Positions 30,567 to 42,830 of a DNA stretch of 64,000 bases are shown here, piece after piece (within the stretch, counting starts at the first letter, position 1; the number at the start of each line of letters is the position of its first letter). The position numbers were made by a program, and so were the translations under genes. Under the pieces are notes generated by a model, which had not been told where the DNA came from, ran no database searches, and saw nothing but the letters and a program-made list of their open reading frames with translations. Source of the DNA: Umbilicaria muhlenbergii (Eukaryota; Ascomycota; Lecanoromycetes; Umbilicariales; Umbilicariaceae); contig KK106984.1 of assembly GCA_000611775.1 (NCBI GenBank), positions 3,697,341 to 3,761,340 on the forward strand, written 5' to 3'.

Positions 30567-32378
30567 TCAATTACTCTTCTCATTCTCTGCCCTTTCAGAC
30601 GGTAGGGAGTCCCGATCCTTGGCCTCGACTTCAGCAAGCTTCGCCTCCTTGTCCTCCTTATGCTTCAGTATCCTCACCCGTCTGGCCTCCCTCCACTTCG
30701 GCCCCCACTTCATCTCCACCCACAGGATAGGACTGGCAAAGAAGATAACCGCCGCAATGAACGTAAAGCACCACCCCCTGCCCATGCCCTCGATCATCTG
30801 AATAATGACAGCTGTACCAGCAGCGCCCATCAAACATCTGACAAGGTTGTTAGCCGCTGTAGCCGTCGCCGGGCTCGTGGGGTATAGATCCACGAGCATG
30901 ATACTCATAACCTGGAACGCGCCGGTAAGAGTTAACCCGATAAAGAACGTTACTACCAACGGCGCTGCAAGATGTGCGTTCTGCTCTAGAACCCAGCCAT
31001 AGCAGAGAACAGCCGCGATACCAACATAGAGCAAAGGGAATATGACTTGGATCCTTGCTTTCTCGAGCGGGAAGTCTTTCATATCATCTCCTCTTTTTCG
31101 ATCGACCGTGATGCCCGCCAGCTTTGCGACGCGCTTGTAGTTCCAATCCATGAATTTGCCGCAAGCGATGGTGGATATGCAGCAACTGACACCGAAGGGG
31201 ATGAAGCACAGACCGATCTGGAGGTCGTTGAATCCGTATATCTCAGCAAACTGACTCGGCAAGCTGGCCGACACGTCGTAGAAAGCGGTGTATACCAGTC
31301 CATTGTACAGAAGAATCAGGGCAACGTCCTTCTCTAGCATGATATGAACGGTCTTGAGGGGATTTGGCACGCGTAGCTTCCTCTTGCTGGCAAGTTGCGC
31401 CTGAGCGAGTTTAATCTCCTGGCGAGACACTGTCCGACTGAGTTCATCGCTATGTTGGATCCGGCGGGCCTCCAAGTAGTTGAGTAGAGACATGTTCCAG
31501 CCCTGAGGAGGAATTGATCCGTTGCCTACCACGTTCCGCCCTGTTTCAGGAAAGCTTATCGCAAAAGGAATCAAGTACACGCCGGCCATGATCGTCAAGA
31601 ACCAGAAGATAGATCTCCATCCCAGGAACTCTGCTAAAATGCCACCAAGCACCGGTCCTAGAGCAGGTCCGATCATAGCCCCAGCACTAGCAAATCCCAT
31701 GTAGACTCCTCGTTCCGCACTTGTAGCGATATCGGCCACCACGCCATTCGCCAATGCAATTGTACCGCTGCTTCCTGTGCTCTGGAGACACCTTAGGATG
31801 AACAAACCAGCGTAATTATTCACACACGCAAGCCCAATATTGGCGCCGATATATATGGCAAAACCAATGAAGTACGCTGGCCTCCTTCCGGCCATATCAG
31901 CCAAGTCTCCAAATATGGTCGGGGAGAGCCCCTGGAAGATCATGTAGGAGGTAAGGGTAAGATTGATGAGGCCATTCGAGACATGGAATTGCTTCGCGAG
32001 GGTGTTGAGGGCTGGGAAGTAGATGTTGGCTGACAGTGGCGAGAAAAAGCCACCCCATGCTGTCAAGAAGACGATGTATTTCTTCATGCGCTTGCTGAAG
32101 ATTGAGTGGGGGGGCCCGGTGGGTGCTTTTGCAAGTGCCTCGAGATCAGTAGCACCACGCTCCGCCTTTTCTTCTTCCTCTGGTGTGAGTTCCCCATTGG
32201 CCACTGCAGCATCTCCAATTGCTGCTGCCCTTTCATCCAGATGGTCGGGGGGTAATGAGTGGTCTTGGGGAGGTGGCGATCTTCTGGGTTGCTCGATGGC
32301 GCCTACAGGCTCGCTAGCTGCTATGGTTTCCGGGACATTTGCTGTCTGCGCATCGCGGTGGTCCCCATTGGAGTCCAT
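30567..32378 (-). CDS. MFS multidrug transporter, DHA1 (drug:H+ antiporter) type
   Basis: Single exon, 603 aa from the ATG at 32378; the frame is open a little further upstream but without an ATG. The hydrophilic N-terminus (about 1-85) is followed by 12 predicted membrane segments. Family marks are FFSPLSANIYFPALNTLAKQ (in segment 1), motif A as GDLADMAGRRP between segments 2 and 3, and motif C-like GAMIGPALGPVLGG in segment 5. The central loop is long (ETGRN... to about residue 345). It resembles the fungal quinidine/polyamine (Qdr/Tpo) exporters. Plasma-membrane export of small toxic or specialised metabolites is the likely role. Confidence 0.92.
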   Translation of the reverse strand: MDSNGDHRDAQTANVPETIAASEPVGAIEQPRRSPPPQDHSLPPDHLDERAAAIGDAAVANGELTPEEEEKAERGATDLEALAKAPTGPPHSIFSKRMKKYIVFLTAWGGFFSPLSANIYFPALNTLAKQFHVSNGLINLTLTSYMIFQGLSPTIFGDLADMAGRRPAYFIGFAIYIGANIGLACVNNYAGLFILRCLQSTGSSGTIALANGVVADIATSAERGVYMGFASAGAMIGPALGPVLGGILAEFLGWRSIFWFLTIMAGVYLIPFAISFPETGRNVVGNGSIPPQGWNMSLLNYLEARRIQHSDELSRTVSRQEIKLAQAQLASKRKLRVPNPLKTVHIMLEKDVALILLYNGLVYTAFYDVSASLPSQFAEIYGFNDLQIGLCFIPFGVSCCISTIACGKFMDWNYKRVAKLAGITVDRKRGDDMKDFPLEKARIQVIFPLLYVGIAAVLCYGWVLEQNAHLAAPLVVTFFIGLTLTGAFQVMSIMLVDLYPTSPATATAANNLVRCLMGAAGTAVIIQMIEGMGRGWCFTFIAAVIFFASPILWVEMKWGPKWREARRVRILKHKEDKEAKLAEVEAKDRDSLPSERAENEKSN

Positions 32379-32995
32379 TACAACGAAGTTGGCATTGTTC
32401 AAAGAAGGACTTGAATTTCAAAAGAATGTCGGAGGGGTCTCTGGCTTTCCTTATTGGCGTCATGGTGTCGAGCGATCTCGGATTTAAGAATCGTACATGG
32501 GTTCCAAGCCGTCATAGCCGAAAACGTCAAGAGTCTCGGCACCGAGAAAGAGGTTAGACCATCATGCGCAGGGACGAAGCAAGTGGCAGTCTGCACATGG
32601 AGCCGCTGTTAAGATGTAGAGGTGAACGGCTTTCAGGACCTCTACATCGAATAGTTCTCGAAACTCGCTTGGTCGAGTAGTCGAGGGGCCCCAGCTGGAG
32701 ACACAGAGACTGCGATGTGGTTATGTCCGCACGCCTCCTATTGGATACAGCTAGCTGGGTACACCCACACAAGAGAAAGACCCCTGAGAGAGAAAAGCCA
32801 CCATTACATGCACGCGGAAGAGTATCAAGTAATTATATCGTCGGTACGCTGATGCCAGTAGATCCACAAAGGCCCATTCATGGCCAGTTAAGGCGCAACA
32901 GACAACAATGTCAGTTTCCCACCTGTCCCCTGCAATGAGAACATCGACCGCCAATCCAGCACACCGGTACTCCAGTAAGACTCGACCCAAGATAT
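32379..32995. other. intergenic region
   Basis: 617 bp between the MFS start and the AP-1 beta stop (same strand). Promoter of the MFS gene; no specific site is recognised. Confidence 0.5.
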
Positions 32996-35628
32996 CTACA
33001 ATAAAAGTAAATCATTGTTTGCTCCTCCAACCTGCGGCTGGTACACCTGCTCAGGACGATTCTGATTCACCACATACTGCCTCTCTCCCATCGATCCCGC
33101 CGTTGTGCTACCTCCAAACCCATCATCCCCTATATCCATCGCCGCCATCTGCTGGCTGCCCAAGCTTGCAAAATAGCTATCCGCCGCATCCACTGCTGCT
33201 GCTAAATTCCCCTTTCCTCCACCATCACCGTTGACTGCGGTACCATTGGTGGAAGGCGGTGCTTTGTGCGCGTCCATGGCGATCTGAGTCGGTAACGTGT
33301 GCCTCTGCAATGCCGGACTATCTGCGAGCTTCCTCGGCCGTGCTGATCTGAATACTTGCTGCACCGGTTTGAGATAAACGGTGGCTAAGGTCCCGACGTT
33401 CAGACACATTTCCTCCAGAGTCGCGGGATCGAGCTTCTCGGATTCGGCCGTGATTGCTGGCTTTTCACCCATGATAATCTGCTTGGCGGTAGCTGGGTCT
33501 GACGACAATAAGCGCCAGTACATGTAGCCTCGATCTCGTAGATCGGGATTATCCGTTTCTTCTGTTGCCCACTTCAGCACCTTCGGCACCAATTCTTGCC
33601 CTTTTGTCGGTCTCTGGATGAAGAGCTTGACAGTCGCTGTAAGCAAGGCAAGCTGCACCTCGACAGGCTCGTCCGCGAATGAATACAAGAAATCATCTAG
33701 CAAGACATCCGAATTGTCAATCCTGTCCGCATATTGCCCAATCACCCAGATCATGGCCGCCTTTGCTTCAGGTTCATCCAGAGAGTCGAGGTTCTCGCAT
33801 AGAACAGAAATGATTGATTCGTACTTGTTAGGATATTTGCGGAAAATGTTTCGAATAACCACCGTCGCCTCCTGTACGATGTAGGATACCTTGGTGGCAA
33901 CCAGTTCTAATAGACAGTTGATACAGGCTTGTGCGGCTGGCTCAATCTTGATTGCAAGTTTGCCGATTGCTCGGACGGATTTGCGAACAAAATGTACGTC
34001 GATCTCAGTTGCATATCTAAGACCAAGAGTCAATTTCGCCGCCAGAGGACTTGCTTTAGATGAATGAGGCTTACTCTCGTAATTCCGTTAGAACCTCTAT
34101 TATGTTCTTCTCAGTTGCGAGCATGAAAATCAACTCCAGTTTTGTAACCTTTACGTAGATAGGATCATTATATTTACAGAAGAAAACTCGTATATCATTT
34201 CGTAAGACTTCAGGTCGCCGCTGCAGGATAAGTAAGGCATTTCGGAGCGCCAGATACTGTACCTCAGGGCCTTTTGCGAGAAGGGTGACGAGCGGTGGCG
34301 ACAGTTTGCGGCAGAGAGACGAGATCTGCTTCTCATCGGCTATGTAATTCATCAAGTAGAGTATGACGCGCGTGCAAGTGAGTACAACAGCTGAGTTTGA
34401 GTGTGAAAGGCGTGGCGAGATACGTTCAGCAAGTAGTAGAGCTTCAGCGGTATCCTGCGGGACATATTGCATAAGAGCTTCCAGGATGTATGTTTGGCCC
34501 CATCTGTTTGAATGTTAGCTCCAGTCCAGACATCTATTGATGACAGATCCACATACTCAGAGCAGTCTGGAAGGATCTGTATGATCTTTGATGCACTGGC
34601 ATAGTCAATGGTAAGCTTTATAGCATCGTTTCTTTCCCATATGTCCATCAATGCCGCCAATGCACTCGCTACCACTGTAGGATTATCATCTCGAAGCATG
34701 CTGTTCAGCCTTTCAATCAAATCGGTTTTTTCAACAAGCTCCCTGTTGTGATCGTAGAGTTTGGCAACGCAGAACGCCGCAGTCTTTCGCACGTATGGAT
34801 CAGGATCCTTGAGCAGTCCTTTCACCGGTGGGACGGTGGCTTGGACGAATTCTTTTACATAAATGTAGGACATTGTTCGTAGGGCAAGAGCTCGTACTAG
34901 TGGATTGGTGTCTTCCATGTCCTAAGTACCATGACTGTTAGCGATAGAGCAACCCTCGAGACTATGCTGCTTACATTTTCAAGAATAGGAAGAGCCTTCA
35001 ATGCGACATCTGGCTTGATCCGTGCGTAGTTCACCAGGAAAAGGAAACACCTAACGAGTCCATCAGCACTGGTCCCAGCCGCAAAGAAATACTGCTTCCG
35101 CCAGAAGTGCTCCATACGTACATCTTCTTGATTTCTAGACTAGATATCTGCATACAATTGACGACATCCGGAAATAAGGCCACCATATCATTATTGCTCA
35201 TGGTCATGTTCGCCACAATTTTCTTCAACGCTATCTTCTTGGCGGAGTTATTCTTGTCCTTCTTGCCTCCACTGTTGAGCTCGAGGCGTAGCTCAGCGAC
35301 TTTGCCCTGTGGAGTTCGACAATATGGTAAGCCCGTGCTGACCGGTGCCATATACAAAAACATGTTGACTGCTTGCGCGTTCTCTCCGAGACGCAAAAGC
35401 AATATGGAAGATTGTGGTAAAGCATGAGCGCAGTGGTAGCGATACTACATGGGCGTGAAATGCTCACCGCTCGCTGGAGCCCAGGCAGGTATTGAGTCTA
35501 CCATGCCATGTGTAGGCATGCAATTTGCCAGACATTGTGCGGGGAACAGACAGACGAGTATGCATGTGCATGAAATCATTGAGACGTACTCTAGCAAAGA
35601 GCTTCGCATCTCCTCCACTGGAACTCAT
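32996..35628 (-). CDS. apl2: AP-1 complex subunit beta (beta-adaptin)
   Basis: Exons in transcript order: 35628-35590, 35306-35122, 35050-34975, 34921-34557, 34503-34075, 34016-32996; 704 aa. It is almost collinear with fungal beta-adaptins: [74 protein letters not shown]-like, [20 protein letters not shown] and [20 protein letters not shown]. All are ARM/HEAT repeats of the adaptin trunk. The C-terminus is a Gly/Ala-rich hinge ending LLLL, without a long ear domain, as is usual for fungal AP-1 beta. It is a clathrin adaptor for trans-Golgi/endosome sorting. The first exon encodes only 13 residues, and its GTACGT donor fits. Confidence 0.94.
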
Positions 35629-35987
35629 TGTGACTGGAAGCCCAATGGCGCCACCCCACGAAAGCGCAATGCGGAGCGAGCTATAGCCGGTCGACGGGAA
35701 TTATTTGGTCACATGGCCCAGCTCTACCACAGATCCGGAGGAACGTCGATGTATTTCTCATGAGGCCAGAAAAGGTGAAAGAGTAAGGTAGCTATGCAAC
35801 AAATCAAGAGGACGTTCGATGATATAAAAGCTTCCAATGGTTAATAAGGGCTGTAAGGCTGAGAGCGCGGGTTGTCGGGGCTTGCATATGTCCGCCTCCG
35901 TTCTTCTCAACGACATTCCTTCAGGAGCACGCAGGCAACGACAAAGAGAGCATCAAGAGGTCATCTTCTCTATAGAATTATTCCACG
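35629..35987. promoter_or_regulatory. divergent promoter region of AP-1 beta and EMC4
   Basis: 359 bp between two divergent housekeeping starts. No specific element is identified; the role is inferred from position. Confidence 0.5.
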
Positions 35988-36671
35988 ATGGCGCATCAAC
36001 AGGTTTCGCCCCCTCCACCACCCCCGCAATGGGTACTCGACCTCAATTCGACGCCTTCAGCCAGACCTAAGTCGACAAATATACCAGATCCTCCCGGATA
36101 CTCCGCAGCCATCAGCGGCAAGGTCTGCAACTCCTACCATCTGTACTATCACTGAGCTCACGTATCCAACAGCGATCCGCAGCCTCCAAGCAGCAGCAAC
36201 AGCAGCAACCGCGCAAAGCGCCCACCCCTGAAGAAACCGACACCCTCAAGCTCAAGAAATCCTGGGAGATCGCCCTCGCCCCGGCCAAACAACTCCCCAT
36301 GAACGCCATCATGATGTACATGTCCGGCAACTCGCTCCAGATCTTTAGCATAATGATGGTGTTCATGCTGTTCAAGAACCCGATACAAGGACTCCTGGCT
36401 ACGAATCAGACGTTCACTAGGTTTGAGACGGAGGGAACCCGGAGCAAGATGTGGATGGTCAAGGCAACCTATGTGTTGATGAACTTGGTGGCGCTGAGCT
36501 TGGGCATATGGAAGGTTAATGGGATGGGGCTACTACCGTAGGCTTGCTGATGTCCCAGAGGTGTGTAATGAGGAAGCTTGACTAATTGATTCTAGGACTA
36601 CAAGATCGGACTGGTTGGCTTGGGAAACGCCGAGGGTACCGTTAGAGCGTGCTGTATTCGCGTTGAGATGA
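35988..36671 (+). CDS. EMC4: ER membrane protein complex subunit 4
   Basis: Exons 35988-36122, 36173-36537 and 36596-36671; 191 aa. The N-terminus is Pro-rich (PPPPPPQWVLDLNS), followed by a Gln run and the diagnostic block APTPEETDTLKLKKSWEIAL. Then comes AKQLPMNAIMMYMSGNSLQI, with hydrophobic segments around residues 90-110 and 140-160. EMC4 is part of the EMC insertase that places tail-anchored and multipass proteins into the ER membrane. The conserved core is long and unambiguous. The 50-nt first intron has a weaker donor (GTCTGC), but the phase and the homology on both sides support it. Confidence 0.94.
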
Positions 36672-37035
36672 TGTCTTAATGGACATTGCTCTCTAACCCA
36701 GGTGGTTGGCTTCCTGCTATCCTGGTTTCATCACATCGCATTTCTTCTTCAATCCCTTTGCATGAAGCCATGGATGAGGATTTAAGTGATTCTATGATGT
36801 CATACCACTCAGTCTGTTTTGATACTCCTGGAACGCATTCTCCTCGTCCCTATGGTGCTTTTCTCACACCAGACTCCTTACTGAAGAACACTGGCTCAAG
36901 ATATGCTTGACCATCACACTTGCATACATCCCTAGCAGACCCCTACCAAACACTTTTCAGCCTCCAACAGCACAAGCATAAGCTCCATCCTAGTATCCAA
37001 ACATGCTCGGACCTTGCCATCACTCATGCGAGCAA
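36672..37035. other. intergenic region, tail-to-tail
   Basis: 364 bp between convergent genes. A box-C-like (ATGATGT) and CTGA pair is present but too weak to call a snoRNA. Confidence 0.45.
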
Positions 37036-38155
37036 TCAGTGCTGCCAGAGTCTAGCATCGCCCTTCTTCGGCGGCACATACGTTTTGACGCGCTTGTGCT
37101 TGCCCGAACTAGCCGGGATTGCCTTCAATTTCGTCAACACCAGACTCGCCTCCTTCTTCGCCTGCTCGCCTTTCTCGACCTCCGTGGCCCCTCCGACGAG
37201 CTTCCCCATCTTCTCCCTAAGCGCCGCATCGTCTTTCTCTTTCTGCTCGCGCAGAAGGATCCCAACACGTTTGGCTCTACACTCGAATCGTCAACACCAC
37301 AATAGCCGATTGGGAGCAACAAAATCTCTACTCACCCGCCCGTCAACATCATCTCGTTCTCCGCCATGGTATCCACCGCCCACTGTCCCGGGTCCTTGTT
37401 GTACTCGCTCCCACCCATCGACTCCAAGGTGACTGCACAAACCAAGTCTTTCAGGCTAACAGAGGGCGGCGCGGCTTTCCTAGCATGCACACGCTTCAAG
37501 CAAAGTGAGATCAGCTCGCATCTCCCAGAGCTCGAGATCATGGCACTCACATTCTTCTTCTTCTTCTTTTTATCCTTCATCACCAAAGTCTTCAAACAAT
37601 CATAATTCGCCTTCTGATGCTCCCAGTTCACCCAAGTCGTCAGATCTTCATTATTCATATTCAACTTCATCTTGATAAACGCGTCATCTGCGCCGCGTGC
37701 CAGCGCGAGCGCGAGCCCTTCCTTCTGCAGAGCTTCGAGGTCTGGGAATGGAGAGATCATGGCGTCGTAGGCGGAGATGACGCGGATCTTGTTGGTAGGG
37801 GTGGTGGAGGTGGTGGAGCCGTCGGTGGAGGGGGCCGTGAAGGGGGCAGTCTTGGTGTAGAGGTAGTCGGAAGTTTTGATGAACCCGGTAGAGCGGCGAC
37901 GGTGATGGTGGGCTTTGGGATCCCCGAGGTGGTACATGCCACCTTGGTTGCTGCCGCTGTTGAGGTTAGCGGCCATATTGAGGTTGATGTTGTGGCGATC
38001 GACTTGATATCTCAATCACTTCACGGTTTTAAAGATGATCCGGCTCCCGGAAATGAGACGTACCTAGCCTCCACCTCTAGATCCAGCCATTGCTGGATTT
38101 GAAAGTTCGTCATGGGTGAGCCTCCGGAGGTGGATAGGACGTACTGGTTTGACAT
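37036..38155 (-). CDS. conserved fungal protein of unknown function
   Basis: Exons in transcript order: 38155-38064, 38010-37336, 37276-37036; 335 aa. A further in-phase intron of 114 nt (37546-37433) is likely, because the sequence it would remove looks non-conserved; spliced, the protein has 297 aa. Visible traits: a start MSNQYVLSTSGGSPMTNFQI, a His/Arg patch (HHHRRRSTGF), a central helical part (SPFPDLEALQKEGLALALAR), a Lys run (DKKKKKKN), and a conserved-looking block EYNKDPGQWAVDTMAENEMM. The tail is charged and helical, with AKRVGILLREQKEKDD, ending in KRVKTYVPPKKGDARLWQH. The basic C-terminus suggests a nuclear protein, but this is only an inference. I do not recognise the family. Confidence 0.75.
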
Positions 38156-38402
38156 CTTCCTCGGTTGTTGTTGTTAAGCGACTAAGGAGCATGTCGGTAG
38201 ACTAAGGAGCACATAGAGCCCTTACAAGCAACTGTAATATCCAGAGGTGAACTATGAGCAATGTAACACGTAGGCGGTCGCGAGCTATGCGTTCGAGACA
38301 AAAGACGATTTGACCTTAAGTGTGTTGAAAACCCCAGTATCGCTTCTCACTTTATCAACAAACCAGAGAACGTGACATGCCGAGCCATGCGCCGACAAGC
38401 CC

Positions 38403-41400
38403 TTAATTCTGGCCTTCCCACCCCACCCACGCCCTCGCCATAACCCGCCAAACCTTGACCTCACCGCTCCTCAGATCCCCCAGCTTGAAACTCTCCATCT
38501 TGACTTTCCGACTCTCCCTGCCCTGCTCCCAAGCCCGCACCTTCTTCTTCGTGCCATCCCAATCCACCACCACACCTACATGATCAGTTTTTCCAACTTC
38601 GATGTTGTATTTCTGGTGCATGGGTCCACGATGGCCTTGGAACCTGGCGTTACGGAAGGTGACGATATCCCCGGCACGAATCTCGTCGTATTGTTGTACG
38701 GAGGCGTTCGCCATATTGGCATAGACGAGGGCGCCGTAGGCACGGACACCGACGGGGAGGAGGGCATCTGGAAGAGGTTTCAAGAGTTCTAGGACCAAAG
38801 CGTGGGGGGTACCATCACCCACGGTACCGTTCTGTTTGGCGTTGGCACCTTCAGCGATACGGAGACCGAATCTCTCATGAGCATTCTCGAGCTGGTCTTG
38901 ACGTGGACGGGCTGGAGGTGGCTCATGGCGCTGTTCTAGACTTATATCTGCAGGATCCTTGGAGTCGAAACGAGCCGTCACTACCGTTTGAGAGTAATCC
39001 ATAAAGAGAACATATACGTCTTTTGAGATGGTTGTTTTACCACCTCGTTTCGATGTACTTGATTGTTCGATCTCGAAGATTACATCTCGGCGATTCTGGA
39101 AGATCGGTGGTGGAGCGCCTTGTTGAGCCCACCAGCGGCTTCCTTCGCCTAGATCAACGTCGCTGGCGATATGTCCGTGCTGCTCACCGGAGGGACGTGG
39201 TGCTTCCATAGATTTCCTAGCATTCGTGATAGACCTTTGTACATCAAGAGACTGCCGCGGAAACCCCCGATTCGGAGGCGGTTCGGATGGAGGAGCATAT
39301 TGTGACGCGGCTTCAGGTGGAGGAGCGCCCATAAAACGCCGAGGCGGCGACGCTGAATATAGATCGTCATGTTGATCTTGCATGGTCGGGCTGGTTGGTG
39401 CCGCCAGACCCTCGCCAGAGGTGTCGACAGGGCCACTTAGCCTGTAAGACGTATAGCGGTACGGATCATAGTCCTCTCCCTCATCAAACGACGACTCTTT
39501 CGGCGGTGGCGGCGGAGGTGGAGCGGCCCTTGGCATGTCTGTAGACGCTCGATTTGTCCTCGGAGGCTGATTAGGTGGCGGCGGCGGAACAGCCCGGGTT
39601 GCATTTACCATAGGTATTGGAGGAGGACCGCTCGGTGGGATGCTACTCGGGATACTTGGTGGTGCACCCAGCATGAGTCCAGCATCCTCTAGGCTCGAGT
39701 CACGGGCATGTGACCTGAGGGCATCCTTGTGTGTCTCACCAGAAGCTATATCCGTGTCGTAATCGCCTTCATACTCGGTGATTTCTTCGTCACTCTCTGG
39801 TTCTACCTGACGCCTCGACGGGCTGGTAAATATGTTGCTGTCTCCAGTCGACTTCCTACTTGACGGAGCAATGGCTGGGGGTGGAGGTGGAGGGGCCCTG
39901 TTTTGCGATGACGGTCCGTTGGTAGGAGCGGATCCAGGTATTGGAGGCACGCGGCTCACTCTGTTAGTGAAACTCCCTGGACTTGTTGGGGATGTGGGCG
40001 AGGGTAGGTCTGATCCAACATAAGGACTTTGTTGTCTCGGCCCCGGCGGGGACCCTGGTACTTGTGGTCGATGTGGTAACGATGGCGGAGGGCCGTTGGT
40101 AGGTACAGGGGGAGGAGCGTCGCGACTGATGGGACGGGAGCTGTCAGAGTCTGGTAGGGTGAGAGATAGGTGTCCCGGACGCGAAGGCATCTCATCATCT
40201 GATTCGTAACCTGCACTTGGCGACCCTACCATTGCAGGTGGCGGAGGTGGTACAGGACGTGCTGTAATGCGTATCAGTCAACGTCAAGGGCCACATGGAC
40301 TAGTTGAAAAGCCTTACATTCTACAGGCGGAACAGGTGGCACAGCCCGATCAGCGGGTGCAGGAGGAGGTGGTGGCCTTCCGGTCACTGGGAGTGGGGGT
40401 ACAGGGCGGTCTGCTAAGTCTTAAGTAAGACCTTATGATAGCACAAGAGACCATGGAGGGTACTTGCCTTGGGATACATGAAGGGGCACTCCTCTCTCCT
40501 CTGACTTCCTCGACATCAGTGCAGGTTCCTCTGTCAAATCCTCTACATCGGGCATCTCTTCGGGCTTTCGACCCTGAGTGATAGATCGGGGCTCCGGCTC
40601 TTCCTCTTTGCTGACCTCCAAATGCTCGGTCTCGGGCTCTGGACTTCGTAAGCTTGTCATACCAGGCAACGGCATGATGGGTACAGGAGGAGCACGGGAT
40701 ACTGCAGGCTCTGCAGCTTTCGACCCTTGATCTTGGGATGACTTCCTCTCAGTGGATGTAGTGGGCTTTGGTTTCCTTGTCGCCATAGACTGCATGCCTG
40801 GTGAAGGACCAAACATTCCCGGCATACCCATCCCACCACTCATCTTGGCCACACGGTCCCGGATCTCCATTCGCCTCTTGACTTCCGGATCCATCTCCTC
40901 TTCCTCTTCTTGCTCTTCTTCCTCACCATTTTCCTCCTCAACAACTACGTCTGTCTCCCGAGTAGGAACCTGGGACGCGCGTTGAGGCGGTAAAGGTGCC
41001 CTTGTCCTCGGCTTCTCGTCGCTATCATCTCTACCGGTTGACAGCTCTTCTCCGTCCTCGGTATCTCCTGCACCCGACTGATCGGCATCGTTTGCATCAC
41101 TGAACACCTCTCTGGAGGGCATGCCCGGACTTGTCATTGAGGCTACTTCCGTAGATTTCCTTGACCTTGTCGGTGAGCGAGCACGTGGCTGGACATCATC
41201 ACGCGAAGTCTCTATGGATCTCCTCCCAGTTGTCTCAGCACTATCCATTCTTTCCAAATCCGCTTCCTCGGCACCAATATCCGCTTCATCGCCTCCGTCA
41301 TTGGACTCCGTTCGTTTCTTTGGTGGTCGTTTTGGCTTCTCTTTCTTGTGTCCAGTATCAGCGTGTCTAGCAGCTTGCTCCATTTGCTGTTGCTGCAACA

Positions 41401-42286
41401 ATGCGATTCTCTCCTTCAAACTAGTGGGTTTCGGTTCATCATCATCATCATCGTCGCCGCCAGTACGGACAGGCGGAGGTAGCGCAGATCTAGCGTCAGG
41501 CTCCGCTCTTGAAGATGTATCCGCGACTATCTCAGGGTCCTCCTCTCTTCGGTAAACCTTTTGTGGCGGGAGATCTCGAGGTGGAGGCACGTAGGCGTTC
41601 TTGCTTGGCGGAGGAGCGACGAATGCTTTCTTGACAAAACCAGAACCGGATGTTGAACTTAGTGCACCGGGCTTCATCGGCGCCACAGGGGGAGCGGTGG
41701 ATTTGTTAAAGGCGGCAATACGGTCTCGGAACGAACCACTCGCTGGCTTTTCAGTCACAGGAGGAGGTGCAGGTTTCGGGGATTTGATAGCTGTTGGATC
41801 AGTCGCTGATCGCGCTGGCGGTGCGATGTCTTCACTCTCTGGGGCTCTAGAAGATATTTCGGCACCAGATCCCTCGCCCGGGGGACCTGCGACCTTTGTT
41901 GGCTGAACATCTTTCATCCTTAATGTTGCTGGCTGCGTTGAGGTAGCTTGTTCCTGTGGCGGCTGTCGGTTGCCCGGCTCCTCCACGTATTGGCTCTCTT
42001 TAATTGGTCGAGCAGGCTCAGCCTCTGGTTCCAGTTCAGCCTCCCTTTTCGCCCGTGGGACCCTCGATGGCCTTGGCGGTGTTTCGGGTTCGTAAGACTC
42101 AACGAAATTTTTTGGAAAAAGGCCTTCCTGTTTGTTCCCCGCCGTGTCCAAGTATTCGCCGAAGTACCAGTCTGCATCCTCCACATCCGTGACTGTTATG
42201 ATCTGTCCATTGGGAAATTTGAGATCGTCATCATGCCCCGAAGAATATTCGTACACCGCCTTGACTCTGAAAGGTGGAACGGCCAT
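38403..42286 (-). CDS. BBC1: SH3-domain actin-patch protein Bbc1/Mti1-like (1257 aa)
   Basis: Exons in transcript order: 42286-40468, 40413-40318, 40261-38403. An N-terminal SH3 domain (about 6-64) has AVYEY, DADWYFGEY and GLFPKNFVE. A long disordered region rich in Pro, Ser, Glu and Lys follows, with a coiled stretch (LKERIALLQQQQMEQA), then many polyproline runs (PPPPPAP, PPVPP). The C-terminal globular domain (about 1090-1257) contains GVRAYGALVYANMANASVQQ and GDIVTFRNARFQGHRGP. Yeast Bbc1 regulates Las17/WASP and type I myosin at endocytic actin patches. The junction of exons 1 and 2 only keeps frame with a GC donor (AAG|GCAAGT), making intron 40414-40467 a GC-AG intron. Exon 2 is short (96 nt, polyproline). 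Confidence 0.9.
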
Positions 42287-42830
42287 GTCTGCTTGATGCA
42301 GAACGTGAAAACGGTGTTTGGTGTTGTGTACAACGCCTTGGTGATATAAAGTTTGACGGTGAGATGCCGAGAATGAGTATTCGATCCAGGAGATTCCGCG
42401 TATGATATGTTGTCGAGGCTGCTGATCCCCCCCTAATTATGCTAGAGCCATACGGAGCTTCCACGGTGGACAACCTGGAGGGGCCCAAGTCATACGTCAG
42501 CACCGCGCAGGCAGTTCTTAGCGCTGGCCAAGGCACTCCGACTTACAGATCAATCAGAGAGCACAGCTCAGAGTATGGAGGACTTCAGGTTTCCAAGACT
42601 TTGTAGCAAACCGCGAGAAGCGCCACGCACTCCTTTTGCTTCTCTCATTAGGCCTCGGTCGTGGTTGCCAAACCTAAGCTCCTTCAGACGGCGCGGGTGC
42701 ATGTAATTCCGCACCGCGAGACATGCTCCGATTGGTCAACCTTTTCAACATGACATTCTCACTTCATGAAGCGAGCAAACTGTCCAAATCTTTCCAACGG
42801 CTAGTACAACTTCCTTTCCTAGCAGACACA
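42287..42830. promoter_or_regulatory. divergent promoter region of Bbc1 and Rtr1 genes
   Basis: 544 bp between divergent starts. The Rtr1 frame is open back to an ATG at 42723, so part may code if that start is used. Confidence 0.5.

Noticed and set aside
6059-32378. A single secondary-metabolite gene cluster
   Set aside because: P450, SDRs, a Zn2Cys6 factor and an MFS pump are present, but they are interrupted by SNARE and aspartate aminotransferase genes, and no scaffold-forming synthase is found.
36660-36890. Possible C/D-box snoRNA after EMC4
   Set aside because: Box C-like ATGATGT and CTGA are present, but the boxes are imperfect and no terminal stem is seen.
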